A stretch of DNA of 20,234 nt, from the NCBI GenBank assembly GCA_040376605.1, contig JBEIQI010000025.1, positions 1 through 20,234 of the forward strand, in the 5' to 3' direction. The notes beneath the pieces were generated by a model. It was not told the origin of the DNA, did no database searches, and saw only the letters and a list, made by a program, of their open reading frames with translations. Shown here piece after piece: positions 6,287-14,691 of the stretch; within the stretch, counting starts at the first letter, position 1, and each line of letters opens with the position of its first letter. Made by a program: the position numbers and the translations under genes. The DNA comes from JANWKQ01 sp040376605. GTDB lineage: Bacteria > Bacteroidota > Bacteroidia > CAIKAF01.

Positions 6287-7507
6287 TTAAAGACAGAAAT
6301 TTAGATGCCTGAAAATTAGTTGAGTAGCCCCAGAATGGGCTTTGAACCATTTTTGGGATTTTTCAACGAATTTGTGAGTTTTGGGCTCGTTTTGCTTTAA
6401 AATAATCCGATTGGCAATATCAAGTGGCTTAACTGCAGTAAATGCAAGCTCCTCCTTAATAAGCATCTCCGCTTCGGGAAATTTATGGTACCTAGGACCA
6501 AAATATACCGGAATTGAATAAACTGCCGGTTCTAAAATATTATGTATCCCTAATCCAAATCCTCCACCCACATAAACCTGCGTAGCATATTGATATAACT
6601 TATTTAAACTTCCGATATGATCGATTATCAAAATTTGCTGTTGAGCATACTTATCCAAATTAGCAAATTGAATGGCCTTCGGAAATTTAGAGCAGAAATA
6701 TTCCACCTCCGATTTGGAAACAAGATGCGGAGCAATAATGATACGAGTATCGATTGTTGATTTTTTCAAAATTTCTTCGATAATGGGAACATCAACCCTA
6801 TACACGCTGCCAAAAACTATACAAGGATTTTCACCTACGAACCTCTCCACTAATTCCATTGGCTTAACTTCTTGTTGAATCTGTACAACCCTGTCCAATC
6901 GCAAGTCGCCGGCAATTTCAACATTATTAAAACCATTCGCTTCAGCAATCATTTTAGATCCCGAATCTTGTACAAAAATTCGATTGATTCTGCACATGAG
7001 TTTTTTTTGAAATTCCCCATACCACTGAAAGAAAAAATGATTCTTTCTAAACACGGCACTTACCAAATAAACCGGAGTTTTTTTGGATAATACTTGTTTC
7101 AAATAGAGAGGCCAAACATCATATTTTACAAAAATGGCCATTTCGATTTGGTAAAATTTAAAAAAACGCTTCACGTTTTTTGAGGTATCAAAAGGTAAAT
7201 AGATAACCTCATCTGCGAACTCATAATTCTTTCGAATCTCATAACCTGATGGAGAAAAAAAACTTAAAAGAATTTTTTTGGAAGGATACTCTTTTTTTAT
7301 TTTTTCGATTAATGGTCTGCCCTGCTCAAATTCCCCAAGAGAAGCGCAATGAAACCAAATAAATTTATTGTTATTATCAGGTATTTTATTCTTAAAAAAA
7401 GACTTCCGCCCCCTAAGAGATTTTTTTGCCTTTGAATTAAATGGTGATAGTAAATAGATGATGAAGATATATAACCGAATACCAATACTGTAAATAAATA
7501 ACTGCAT
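6287..7507 (-). CDS. waaA: Kdo transferase (3-deoxy-D-manno-octulosonic acid transferase)
   Basis: A GT30-family inner-membrane glycosyltransferase that moves Kdo from CMP-Kdo to the lipid A precursor. Of 406 residues, 3-20 are the N-terminal membrane anchor, followed by the basic segment typical of the family. The N-terminal acceptor domain carries the ASLGEFEQGRPL motif with catalytic Glu59. The C-terminal domain has the donor-site GGGFGLGIHNILEP motif (314-327) and PVYFGPRYHKFPEA (333-346). One oddity: the usual GSTWxxDE loop reads GSVYRVDV (233-240), so the second acidic residue is missing. The ATG at 7507 follows the stop of the upstream barrel gene by one base, so the two are almost certainly co-transcribed and coupled in translation. 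No terminator hairpin is clear after the stop. Confidence 0.93.
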   Translation of the reverse strand: MQLFIYSIGIRLYIFIIYLLSPFNSKAKKSLRGRKSFFKNKIPDNNNKFIWFHCASLGEFEQGRPLIEKIKKEYPSKKILLSFFSPSGYEIRKNYEFADEVIYLPFDTSKNVKRFFKFYQIEMAIFVKYDVWPLYLKQVLSKKTPVYLVSAVFRKNHFFFQWYGEFQKKLMCRINRIFVQDSGSKMIAEANGFNNVEIAGDLRLDRVVQIQQEVKPMELVERFVGENPCIVFGSVYRVDVPIIEEILKKSTIDTRIIIAPHLVSKSEVEYFCSKFPKAIQFANLDKYAQQQILIIDHIGSLNKLYQYATQVYVGGGFGLGIHNILEPAVYSIPVYFGPRYHKFPEAEMLIKEELAFTAVKPLDIANRIILKQNEPKTHKFVEKSQKWFKAHSGATQLIFRHLNFCL

Positions 7508-7508
7508 G

Positions 7509-8288
7509 TTATTTATAATAATATTCCTTCTCCTTCGACTGGTTAGTAGACCCCGTTCCTTTGCGATAAAATGGGAAAATATAACCTACTTTTAAGCCAA
7601 TAAAAATATCGTATTTGTCACGAATATCAGGTGCTGCATAATCGTAGTTATAGATTCTTCGATTTCGGGTAAACGCTTCTATGAATTCAACACCCCCAAA
7701 AAAGTTTAATGATCTATTGTTACCCAAATACATATATCCTATAAACTGAGACATCGCAAAACCATAATGTAAACGATCGTATCCTTTTTTATAATCATCC
7801 TGAACTTGCGGAGCATTGTCACCACGGAAATCAATTTGAATTTGGTGTTGTAAAAACCCAGCTCCAAACATGAACATTAACCCTGAATTTCTATTGGGCT
7901 TCTTACCTAAAGGAACAATTTTCCCTCCTTGGGCCATAAAGTTAAAACCCCTCATTCCCAAAGAAGCGCCCGGTGTAGTGCCACTTTGACCGTAAACAGG
8001 ATAAATATTCTGCACCAAGCCTTCTACCCCTACATTTTCACCAAACATAAACTCACCACTGAAACCATACAACCAGTTTTTACGATTCTTGATAAGAAAT
8101 TGTCCGCCTACATGGTAGGTAAACTTATATGTCTGCTGCACATCACCCAAAGGAAAGTGAAAACCGCCCGTTGGCATGATCATAGGCGCAAACACCATAC
8201 TGTCCTTAACATTGGCATATTGAGCCTTTATATTATTAGCAGTTAAAGCAAATATTAAAGCAAGAATAAATAACCTGAGTCTTTTCAA
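7509..8288 (-). CDS. Putative outer-membrane beta-barrel protein
   Basis: A 259-residue protein with a clear signal peptide (residues 1-22, cleavage after the KA of NNIKAQ). The mature part has many alternating aromatic and glycine strands (for example YGFSGEFMFGENVG and LMFMFGAGFLQHQ) and ends in strands with IGLKVGYIFPFYRK, the general look of a small outer-membrane barrel. A short charged tail (KEKEYYYK) follows. I do not recognise a named family, and it lacks the hallmarks of PorP/SprF. The start codon is TTG at 8288, supported by its position right before the signal peptide. It is the first gene of a pair with waaA, separated by one base, which suggests a link to the outer membrane or lipopolysaccharide but proves no function. 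Confidence 0.7.
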   Translation of the reverse strand: MKRLRLFILALIFALTANNIKAQYANVKDSMVFAPMIMPTGGFHFPLGDVQQTYKFTYHVGGQFLIKNRKNWLYGFSGEFMFGENVGVEGLVQNIYPVYGQSGTTPGASLGMRGFNFMAQGGKIVPLGKKPNRNSGLMFMFGAGFLQHQIQIDFRGDNAPQVQDDYKKGYDRLHYGFAMSQFIGYMYLGNNRSLNFFGGVEFIEAFTRNRRIYNYDYAAPDIRDKYDIFIGLKVGYIFPFYRKGTGSTNQSKEKEYYYK

Positions 8289-8340
8289 TGGAATTTTAAT
8301 TACACCGTAAATATAACCACAAATTAAGTGATTTATTACT

Positions 8341-8348
8341 TATATTCG
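8341..8348 (+). promoter_or_regulatory. Possible -7 box of the sugar operon
   Basis: TATATTCG differs from TAnnTTTG by one base and lies 19 bases before the first ATG of the operon, in the 79-base divergent gap. No -33 TTG is visible. This is the only candidate in the gap on the plus strand. Confidence 0.3.
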
Positions 8349-8367
8349 CCCATTCGAGTTATATGTT

Positions 8368-9498
8368 ATGAGGAAATTAGAGCTGGTAGATCTTAAAACC
8401 CAATATAAAAACATTCAAAAGGAAGTTGATAAGGCAATTCTGGAAGTTTTAGAAACGACCTCCTTTATTAATGGTCCGGCAGTTTCGGACTTTAAAAGTG
8501 GCTTGTCAAAATATTTAAACAATACAGAGGTGGTGCCTTGTGCCAACGGCACGGATGCCTTACAAATTTGTATGATGGCTTTGAATCTTAAGCCTGGTGA
8601 CGAGGTGATCGTACCCTCGTTTACCTATGCCGCTACTGCTGAAGTAATCGCTTTACTTGGATTAATTCCTCGTTTTGTGGATGTAGACGAACATAGTTTT
8701 AATCTGGATACCTCGAAACTTGCAGAATCCATTGGGCCCAAATCCAAGGCCATCGTTCCGGTGCATCTTTTTGGACAATGTGCCGACATGGAGCCTATAT
8801 TAAGGATCGCCAAGGAAAACAACTTATATGTAATAGAAGATTTGGCCCAGGCCATTGGGGCCGAATATACTTCTTCATCAGGAGTGACGGACTTTGCAGG
8901 TAATTGGGGAAATGTTGGAGCAACCTCCTTCTTTCCTTCAAAAAATCTGGGATGTTATGGAGATGGCGGAGCCATTATCAGCAAAGATGCGGAACTTGCC
9001 ATAGTATGTCAGAAAATTGCCAATCATGGGCAATCAGGATTATATTACCATGAAATTGTGGGTGTTAATTCCAGATTGGATAGCATTCAGGCAGCCATCT
9101 TAAATGTTAAACTTCAATATCTAAAAAATTATACCGAGGCTAGAAATAGAGCGGCCTTGATGTATGATGAAAGATTGTCGAATATTAGTGCCCTAAGAAT
9201 ACCTTTTAGATTTAATCAATCCACTCATGTATTTCATCAATACACTTTAACCATTTTAAATGGTACAAGGGATCAACTTCAAGCTGAGTTAAATTCAAAA
9301 GGAATTCCTAATAAGGTCTATTACCCGGTGCCCTTGCATTTGCAAAAGGCGTATAATTTGGTTGGATATAAAGTTGGGGATTTACCCGTATCAGAGAAAC
9401 TAAGTAATGCTGTTTTATCTTTACCCATGCATACAGAATTGGATGAAGAACAAATAGATTTTATATGTGATTGTATTCGTAAATTTTATCTTAATTAA
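8368..9498 (+). CDS. wbpE: DegT-family sugar 3-aminotransferase (WbpE/PorR-like)
   Basis: A PLP-dependent fold-type I aminotransferase of the DegT/DnrJ/EryC1/StrS family, 376 residues. Visible features are the PLP phosphate loop ANGTDAL (59-65), Asp158 in VIEDLAQA that contacts the PLP ring nitrogen, the Schiff-base Lys192 in FFPSKNLGCYGDGG, and the SRLDSIQAA segment (235-243). With the WbpA, WbpB and WbpD homologues in the same operon, the likely reaction is glutamate-dependent amination of the 3-keto sugar UDP-2-acetamido-3-keto-glucuronate to the 3-amino sugar. PorR of Porphyromonas gingivalis belongs to the same group. It is the first gene of a seven-gene operon and is eight bases from the next. 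Substrate assignment rests on context; DegT enzymes acting at C4 of other sugars look similar. Confidence 0.85.
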   Translation: MRKLELVDLKTQYKNIQKEVDKAILEVLETTSFINGPAVSDFKSGLSKYLNNTEVVPCANGTDALQICMMALNLKPGDEVIVPSFTYAATAEVIALLGLIPRFVDVDEHSFNLDTSKLAESIGPKSKAIVPVHLFGQCADMEPILRIAKENNLYVIEDLAQAIGAEYTSSSGVTDFAGNWGNVGATSFFPSKNLGCYGDGGAIISKDAELAIVCQKIANHGQSGLYYHEIVGVNSRLDSIQAAILNVKLQYLKNYTEARNRAALMYDERLSNISALRIPFRFNQSTHVFHQYTLTILNGTRDQLQAELNSKGIPNKVYYPVPLHLQKAYNLVGYKVGDLPVSEKLSNAVLSLPMHTELDEEQIDFICDCIRKFYLN

Positions 9499-9506
9499 AA
9501 TAGGTC

Positions 9507-10817
9507 GTGAATATTTGTGTTATTGGAACCGGATACGTTGGATTAGTTACAGGCACATGTCTTGCCGAAACTGGCAACCATGTTGTATGTGTAGATATTG
9601 ATCAAGCAAAGGTTGAAAAAATGAAAAATGGAGTTGTTCCCATTTATGAACCTTTATTAGATGTTTATTTTGAAAGAAATATCAAACAAGGCAGACTCAC
9701 CTTTACCACTGATTTAAAAGAAGGAATTAAAAATGCTACTATTTTATTTTTGGCATTGCCAACACCACCGGGTGAAGATGGATCTGCTGACCTTTCTTAT
9801 ATATTAAATGTTGCTAATGAGTTGGGGAACTCTATTACCGATTATAAAATTATTATCGATAAAAGTACCGTTCCGGTTGGCACCGGTGATTTAGTAAAAT
9901 CTACCATTGCTGCAAAAACTAAAGTTGAATTTGATGTAGTTTCGAATCCTGAATTTTTAAGAGAGGGATTTGCAGTGGAAGACTTTATGAAACCCGATCG
10001 AATTGTTATTGGTACAGATAGTGAAAGGGCTAAAAAAATATTAACCGAACTTTATACACCCTATGTAAGAAGCGGCAACCCCATAATCTTTATGGATATA
10101 AGATCCGCTGAGTTAACCAAATATGCTGCCAATGCATTTTTAGCAACCAAAATTTCCTTTATGAATGAAATTTCCATTCTATGCGAAAAATTGGGAGCTG
10201 ATGTGGACATGGTAAGATTTGGGATTGGCACGGATGATAGAATTGGGAAACGATTTTTATTCCCAGGAATTGGTTATGGTGGTAGTTGTTTCCCGAAGGA
10301 CGTGAAGGCACTTATAAAATCAGCTGAAGATGTAGAATATAACTTTAGCATTTTAAAATCCGTAACGGATGTGAATGAAAAACAGAAGAAAATTCTGGTT
10401 CAAAAAATCAATCATCATTTTAACAATGATATAAAAGGAAAAAAGTTTGCCATTTGGGGATTAAGTTTTAAACCTGACACTGATGATATCAGAGAAGCCC
10501 CTGCATTAGAAATTATCTCAGAACTACTTAAAGGGGGGGCATCGGTATCGGCCTACGATCCGGAAGCAATGGATAATGTGAGAAAAATTCTTTCAGAAAG
10601 CATAGAGTTTACATCCAACCCTTATAATGCGCTGGATAATGCGGATGCCTTAATTATTGCCACCGAATGGGGAATATTTAGAACCCCTGAATTTGATGAG
10701 ATCAATAAAAGAATGAAATCGCCCCTCATATTTGATGGCAGAAATATTCTGGGTTTAGATAAAATGAAAGAATTGGGTTATACCTATTATAGTATTGGAA
10801 GAAAGACGATAAAATAA
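9507..10817 (+). CDS. ugd: UDP-glucose 6-dehydrogenase
   Basis: Oxidises UDP-glucose to UDP-glucuronate with two NAD+. The 436-residue protein has the N-terminal NAD fold GTGYVGLVTGTCLAETG (7-23), the middle helix with AELTKYAANAFLATK (Lys205, Lys215), the catalytic cysteine Cys261 in GYGGSCFPKD, and the C-terminal UDP-binding domain with WGLSFKPDTDDIREAP. It starts with GTG at 9507, right at the conserved beta strand; no ATG fits. One base separates its stop from the next gene, the decarboxylase that would use its product, so the pair forms a UDP-glucose to UDP-xylose branch. This pattern (GYGGSCFPKD) distinguishes it from the HexNAc dehydrogenase at 13395-14684. Confidence 0.94.
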   Translation: MNICVIGTGYVGLVTGTCLAETGNHVVCVDIDQAKVEKMKNGVVPIYEPLLDVYFERNIKQGRLTFTTDLKEGIKNATILFLALPTPPGEDGSADLSYILNVANELGNSITDYKIIIDKSTVPVGTGDLVKSTIAAKTKVEFDVVSNPEFLREGFAVEDFMKPDRIVIGTDSERAKKILTELYTPYVRSGNPIIFMDIRSAELTKYAANAFLATKISFMNEISILCEKLGADVDMVRFGIGTDDRIGKRFLFPGIGYGGSCFPKDVKALIKSAEDVEYNFSILKSVTDVNEKQKKILVQKINHHFNNDIKGKKFAIWGLSFKPDTDDIREAPALEIISELLKGGASVSAYDPEAMDNVRKILSESIEFTSNPYNALDNADALIIATEWGIFRTPEFDEINKRMKSPLIFDGRNILGLDKMKELGYTYYSIGRKTIK

Positions 10818-10818
10818 C

Positions 10819-11805
10819 ATGGAAGGAATTGGAAAAAAAGTATTGATCACCGGTGGAGCAGGATTTCTTGGATCACATTTATGTGATCTATTTATTTCGA
10901 AAGGCTTTAAGGTAATTGCCATGGATAATCTTATCACAGGAGATATCCGTAACCTTGAACATCTATTTAAACATCCCGACTTCGAATTTCATCATCATGA
11001 TGTTTCTAAATTTGTTTCAGTCCCTGGGGAGTTAAATTATATTTTACATTTCGCCTCTCCGGCAAGTCCCATTGACTACTTAAAAATACCTATACAAACT
11101 TTAAAAGTGGGATCATTAGGAACTCATAATTTATTAGGTTTGGCCTTGGCGAAAAAAGCAAGAATTCTTGTTGCATCTACTTCCGAAATCTATGGTGATC
11201 CTTTGGTACATCCACAAACGGAAGAATATTGGGGGAATGTAAATCCTATTGGCCCCCGAGGTGTTTATGATGAAGCAAAAAGATTTCAGGAAGCCATGAC
11301 CATGGCTTACCATCGATTCCACCAGGTTGAAACCAGAATCGTAAGAATATTTAATACCTATGGCCCCCGAATGAGGCTAAATGATGGACGGGCATTGCCT
11401 GCATTTATTGGTCAGGCTTTAAGAGGTGAAGACATCACCGTATTTGGAGATGGTAGTCAAACCCGTTCATTTTGTTATGTGGCAGACTTAATAGAAGGTA
11501 TTTACCGCCTTCTGATGAGTGATTATGCGGAACCGGTAAATATTGGAAATCCACAGGAAATTACCATTAAGGATTTTGCCGAAGAAATTATCAAACTTAC
11601 CGGCACCAACCAAAAGATTGTTTATAAACCCCTACCGGCTGATGATCCTAAACAAAGGCAACCGGATATTACTTTAGCTAAAAAAATTCTTGGTTGGGAA
11701 CCACAAGTAAGCAGATCTGAAGGTTTAAAAATCACTTACGATTACTTTAAGAATTTGCCTCAGGAGGAATTATTCAAAGATCCATATGGAAAAAACTTTC
11801 ATTAA
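10819..11805 (+). CDS. uxs: UDP-glucuronate decarboxylase (UDP-xylose synthase)
   Basis: A short-chain dehydrogenase/epimerase-type enzyme that oxidises UDP-glucuronate at C4, decarboxylates it and reduces it to UDP-xylose. In 328 residues it shows the NAD motif TGGAGFLGSH (11-20), the family signature TSEIYGDPLVHPQ (121-133) followed by YWGNVNPIGPRGVYDEAKR with the Tyr150/Lys154 pair, then FNTYGPRM (178-185) and GDGSQTRSFCYV (210-221). These match the UXS group better than RmlB or GalE. There is no membrane anchor, so it should be soluble. The short cytosolic form is known in Bacteroides. It directly follows the UDP-glucose dehydrogenase (one-base gap) and precedes the acetyltransferase gene by five bases. 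Confidence 0.92.
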   Translation: MEGIGKKVLITGGAGFLGSHLCDLFISKGFKVIAMDNLITGDIRNLEHLFKHPDFEFHHHDVSKFVSVPGELNYILHFASPASPIDYLKIPIQTLKVGSLGTHNLLGLALAKKARILVASTSEIYGDPLVHPQTEEYWGNVNPIGPRGVYDEAKRFQEAMTMAYHRFHQVETRIVRIFNTYGPRMRLNDGRALPAFIGQALRGEDITVFGDGSQTRSFCYVADLIEGIYRLLMSDYAEPVNIGNPQEITIKDFAEEIIKLTGTNQKIVYKPLPADDPKQRQPDITLAKKILGWEPQVSRSEGLKITYDYFKNLPQEELFKDPYGKNFH

Positions 11806-11810
11806 GTAGG

Positions 11811-12383
11811 ATGAATTATTTTGTACACCAAACAGCTGTAATTGATACAGGATGCATCATTGGAGATGGTACAAAAGTTTGGCATTTTAGTCATATCATG
11901 CCTAATTCAACACTTGGTAAAAATTGTAATATAGGACAAAATGTAGTGGTATCTCCTCAGGTAGTTTTAGGGAATAATGTAAAAGTTCAAAACAATGTTT
12001 CCATTTATACCGGAGTGATTTGCGAAGATGATGTTTTTTTAGGACCATCCATGGTTTTTACGAATGTTATCAATCCGCGGAGTGCTATTATTAGAAAAGA
12101 TGAATATAAAACCACCTTGGTAAAAAAAGGGGCGTCTATTGGAGCCAATGCAACTATTATCTGCGGAGTTACCATAGGTGAATTTGCATTAATTGGCGCC
12201 GGATCGGTTATTACGAAAGATGTAAAACCTTATGAATTGGTATATGGTAATCCCGCCAAACATAAAGGTTGGGTAAGTGAATACGGACACACCCTTAACT
12301 TTAACATCCATGGCAGAGCCATTTGTCCTGAAAGCAATCAGGAATACCAAATCGATAATCATATTGTAAAAAGAATATCATAA
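11811..12383 (+). CDS. wbpD: WbpD-like sugar 3-N-acetyltransferase
   Basis: A left-handed beta-helix acyltransferase of 190 residues with hexapeptide repeats through most of its length (IGDG, LGKN, IGQN, LGNN, IGAN, IGEF turns). The segments KVWHFSHIM (22-30), QNNVSIYTGV (60-69) and GPSMVFTNVINPR (78-90) are typical of the WbpD/WlbB group, which acetylates the 3-amino group of UDP-GlcNAc3NA using acetyl-CoA. The last 35 residues form a tail after the helix that keeps only part of a Cys-containing pattern (CPESNQEY). It is probably a cytoplasmic trimer. Its stop overlaps the start of the next gene by one base (TAATG), indicating translational coupling with the WbpB-like enzyme of the same pathway. 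Confidence 0.88.
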   Translation: MNYFVHQTAVIDTGCIIGDGTKVWHFSHIMPNSTLGKNCNIGQNVVVSPQVVLGNNVKVQNNVSIYTGVICEDDVFLGPSMVFTNVINPRSAIIRKDEYKTTLVKKGASIGANATIICGVTIGEFALIGAGSVITKDVKPYELVYGNPAKHKGWVSEYGHTLNFNIHGRAICPESNQEYQIDNHIVKRIS

Positions 12384-13405
12384 TGGGTAGTAAAATTAAA
12401 TTTGGAGTTGTTGGTCAGGGACATATAGGCAAGCGCCATGCAGAGATGATCCGATTAAATCGGCAAGCCGAATTAATTGCCGTTTGCGATATCAAAACTA
12501 AAGAAGAATTAAATCTTCAAGAAACTAATACCCATTTCTACTCTAGCATTTCTGAAATGTTAGAAAAACAAACAGAAATTGAAGTCGTGAATATTTGTTC
12601 TCCTAACGGATTTCATGCCGAACATTGTATTGAATCTTTACTTGCAGGAAAGCATGTTGTTTGCGAAAAACCCATGGCCTTAACAAAATCAGATTGCGAA
12701 AAAATAATTTTTACTGCATTACAAAATCACAAGCAAGTTTTTGTTGTCATGCAAAACAGATATTCTCCGCCATCGAGTTGGCTTAAAGAAATGGTAGATA
12801 AAAAAATAATTGGGGATATTTTTCAGGTAGAAATCAATTGTTTTTGGAACAGAGATGAACGATACTATACTAAACCCAATTGGAAAGGAACCCGACAGTT
12901 GGACGGCGGTACCCTCTTTACCCAGTTCTCTCATTTTATAGATATCATGTATTGGGTATTTGGAGATGTAACCAATATCCACGGTCGATTTGCAAATTTT
13001 AATCACCAAAATCTCATCGAATTTGAGGATTCCGGAATCGTAAGTTTCGATTTTGTAAATGGAGGTTTGGGAGTATTAAACTATACCACATCCGTTTGGA
13101 ATAAAAATATGGAAAGCAGCATGACGGTAATTGGCAGTAACGGAAGCATCAAAATTGGCGGACAGTATATGGATAAAGTAGAATATTGTGAAGTGAAGGA
13201 CTATCAAATGCCGGATCTTTCACCTACCAACCCTGCAAATGACTATGGTGTTTACAAAGGATCGGCTAACAATCATCCTCAGGTAATACAAAATGTAATA
13301 GATACGTTGCAAGGAATCAATACCCCTTCAACTAATGCCATGGAAGGATTAAAGGTGGTAGAAATAATAGAAAGGATTTATAAGTCGAACCCATATGTAC
13401 AATAA
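12383..13405 (+). CDS. wbpB: WbpB-like Gfo/Idh/MocA 3-dehydrogenase
   Basis: A Gfo/Idh/MocA oxidoreductase of 340 residues: Rossmann motif GVVGQGHIGKRH (8-19), the EKP motif in HVVCEKPMAL (Lys96), and a C-terminal substrate domain with LDGGTLFTQFSHFID (173-187), where His184 is the probable acid-base residue. In the Wbp pathway the enzyme oxidises C3 of UDP-GlcNAcA with NAD+, giving the keto sugar used by the aminotransferase. The assignment to this step comes from the operon, because the family is broad. It overlaps the acetyltransferase stop by one base and runs up to the nucleotide-sugar dehydrogenase. It is slightly longer than proteobacterial WbpB. Confidence 0.87.
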   Translation: MGSKIKFGVVGQGHIGKRHAEMIRLNRQAELIAVCDIKTKEELNLQETNTHFYSSISEMLEKQTEIEVVNICSPNGFHAEHCIESLLAGKHVVCEKPMALTKSDCEKIIFTALQNHKQVFVVMQNRYSPPSSWLKEMVDKKIIGDIFQVEINCFWNRDERYYTKPNWKGTRQLDGGTLFTQFSHFIDIMYWVFGDVTNIHGRFANFNHQNLIEFEDSGIVSFDFVNGGLGVLNYTTSVWNKNMESSMTVIGSNGSIKIGGQYMDKVEYCEVKDYQMPDLSPTNPANDYGVYKGSANNHPQVIQNVIDTLQGINTPSTNAMEGLKVVEIIERIYKSNPYVQ

Positions 13406-14684
13406 GATGCTCAACAAAGAAATTAAAATAGGTGTTATAGGTCTTGGTTATGTGGGATTGCCAATTGCTTTAGCCTTTGCAAAAAAGGCCAGCGTTATTG
13501 GATTCGATATAAATCAAAAAAAAATTGATCTACTTCAGAATTCAAAAGATCCAAGCAAGGAATTAAGTAAAGAAGAATTTGAAGATTGCGATATTCAATT
13601 TACGAGTGATTTGGAAATTCTTCGGCAAGCCAATTTTTATATCATTGCCGTACCCACCCCTATTGATAAATATAAAAGACCAGATTTAACCCCCCTTATT
13701 TCCGCAACTCAAACGGTAGCCAAAGTTCTTAAAAAGGGAGATTACGTTGTTTTCGAATCTACTGTATATCCGGGGTGCACGGAAGATGATTGTATTCCTG
13801 TACTTGAAAACATTTCAGGATTGGTTTTTCAAAAAGATTTTATGGTGGGTTATTCACCAGAACGAATTAATCCAGGGGATAAAAAACATACATTAAAAAA
13901 TATAATTAAAGTAGTATCTGGTTGTTGCTCTGCATCATTAAATGAAATTGCACAGGTGTACGAATTAGTAGTTGATGCCGGAGTACACAGAGCTCCTTCC
14001 ATAAAAGTAGCTGAGGCCGCTAAAATTATTGAGAATACACAACGCGATGTAAACATTGCCTTAATGAATGAGCTCTCGTTGATCTTCGACAAATTAAACA
14101 TTAATACTTCTGATGTACTTGAAGCAGCAGGAACTAAATGGAATTTCTTAAAATTTTATCCCGGCTTGGTAGGAGGACACTGTATTGGTGTTGATCCCTA
14201 TTACCTAACATACAAAGCTTCTCAATTAGGAATACATACCAAGGTAATTAATTCCGGTAGAGAAATTAATGATGACATGGGAGTTCACGTTGCCCAAACC
14301 CTAGTTAAAAAATTAGTGGCCAAAGGCAAGGAACCTACCACCGCCAAAGCCCTAATTATTGGAGCTACCTTTAAGGAGAATGTTACCGATATCCGGAATT
14401 CAAAAGTTTATGATGTCTACCATGAATTAGTTTCCTTCGGTGTAAAAGTGGAGATCATCGATGCCCTTGCGGATAAGGAGGAGGTGCTACATGAATATAA
14501 AATAAAACTATCAGATCATCCTGTAGGTAAATACGATATCATTATTGTTGCAGTTTCTCATGATCAATACAAATCTTTTGATGAATCGTATTTTCAATCA
14601 CTCATTACCGATATAGGCATTTTAGCAGATCTAAAAAGTCTATATAGAGGAAATATTAAACATATTGATTATTGGAGTTTATAA
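13395..14684 (+). CDS. wbpA: UDP-N-acetylglucosamine 6-dehydrogenase (WbpA/TviB family)
   Basis: A nucleotide-sugar dehydrogenase of 429 residues that oxidises the C6 hydroxyl of a UDP-HexNAc to a carboxylate. It has GLGYVGLPIALAF (17-29), GYSPERINPGDKKH (152-165), KVAEAAKIIENTQRDVNIALMN (204-225 region), the catalytic Cys263 in GLVGGHCIGVDPYYLT, and the C-terminal ATFKENVTDIRNSK. These are hallmarks of the TviB/WbpO/WbpA group, not of UDP-glucose dehydrogenase. With the WbpB, D and E genes alongside, UDP-GlcNAc is the likely substrate. The ATG at 13395 overlaps the previous gene by 11 bases; a second ATG at 13407, one base after that gene's stop, is equally plausible and fits the spacing used elsewhere in the operon. 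Confidence 0.9.
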   Translation: MYNKMLNKEIKIGVIGLGYVGLPIALAFAKKASVIGFDINQKKIDLLQNSKDPSKELSKEEFEDCDIQFTSDLEILRQANFYIIAVPTPIDKYKRPDLTPLISATQTVAKVLKKGDYVVFESTVYPGCTEDDCIPVLENISGLVFQKDFMVGYSPERINPGDKKHTLKNIIKVVSGCCSASLNEIAQVYELVVDAGVHRAPSIKVAEAAKIIENTQRDVNIALMNELSLIFDKLNINTSDVLEAAGTKWNFLKFYPGLVGGHCIGVDPYYLTYKASQLGIHTKVINSGREINDDMGVHVAQTLVKKLVAKGKEPTTAKALIIGATFKENVTDIRNSKVYDVYHELVSFGVKVEIIDALADKEEVLHEYKIKLSDHPVGKYDIIIVAVSHDQYKSFDESYFQSLITDIGILADLKSLYRGNIKHIDYWSL

Positions 14685-14691
14685 ATTAACT

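Noticed and set aside
14665..14691. TTG-started N-terminal extension of RmlB
   Set aside because: It overlaps the previous gene and adds residues that RmlB proteins lack; ATG 14692 fits.
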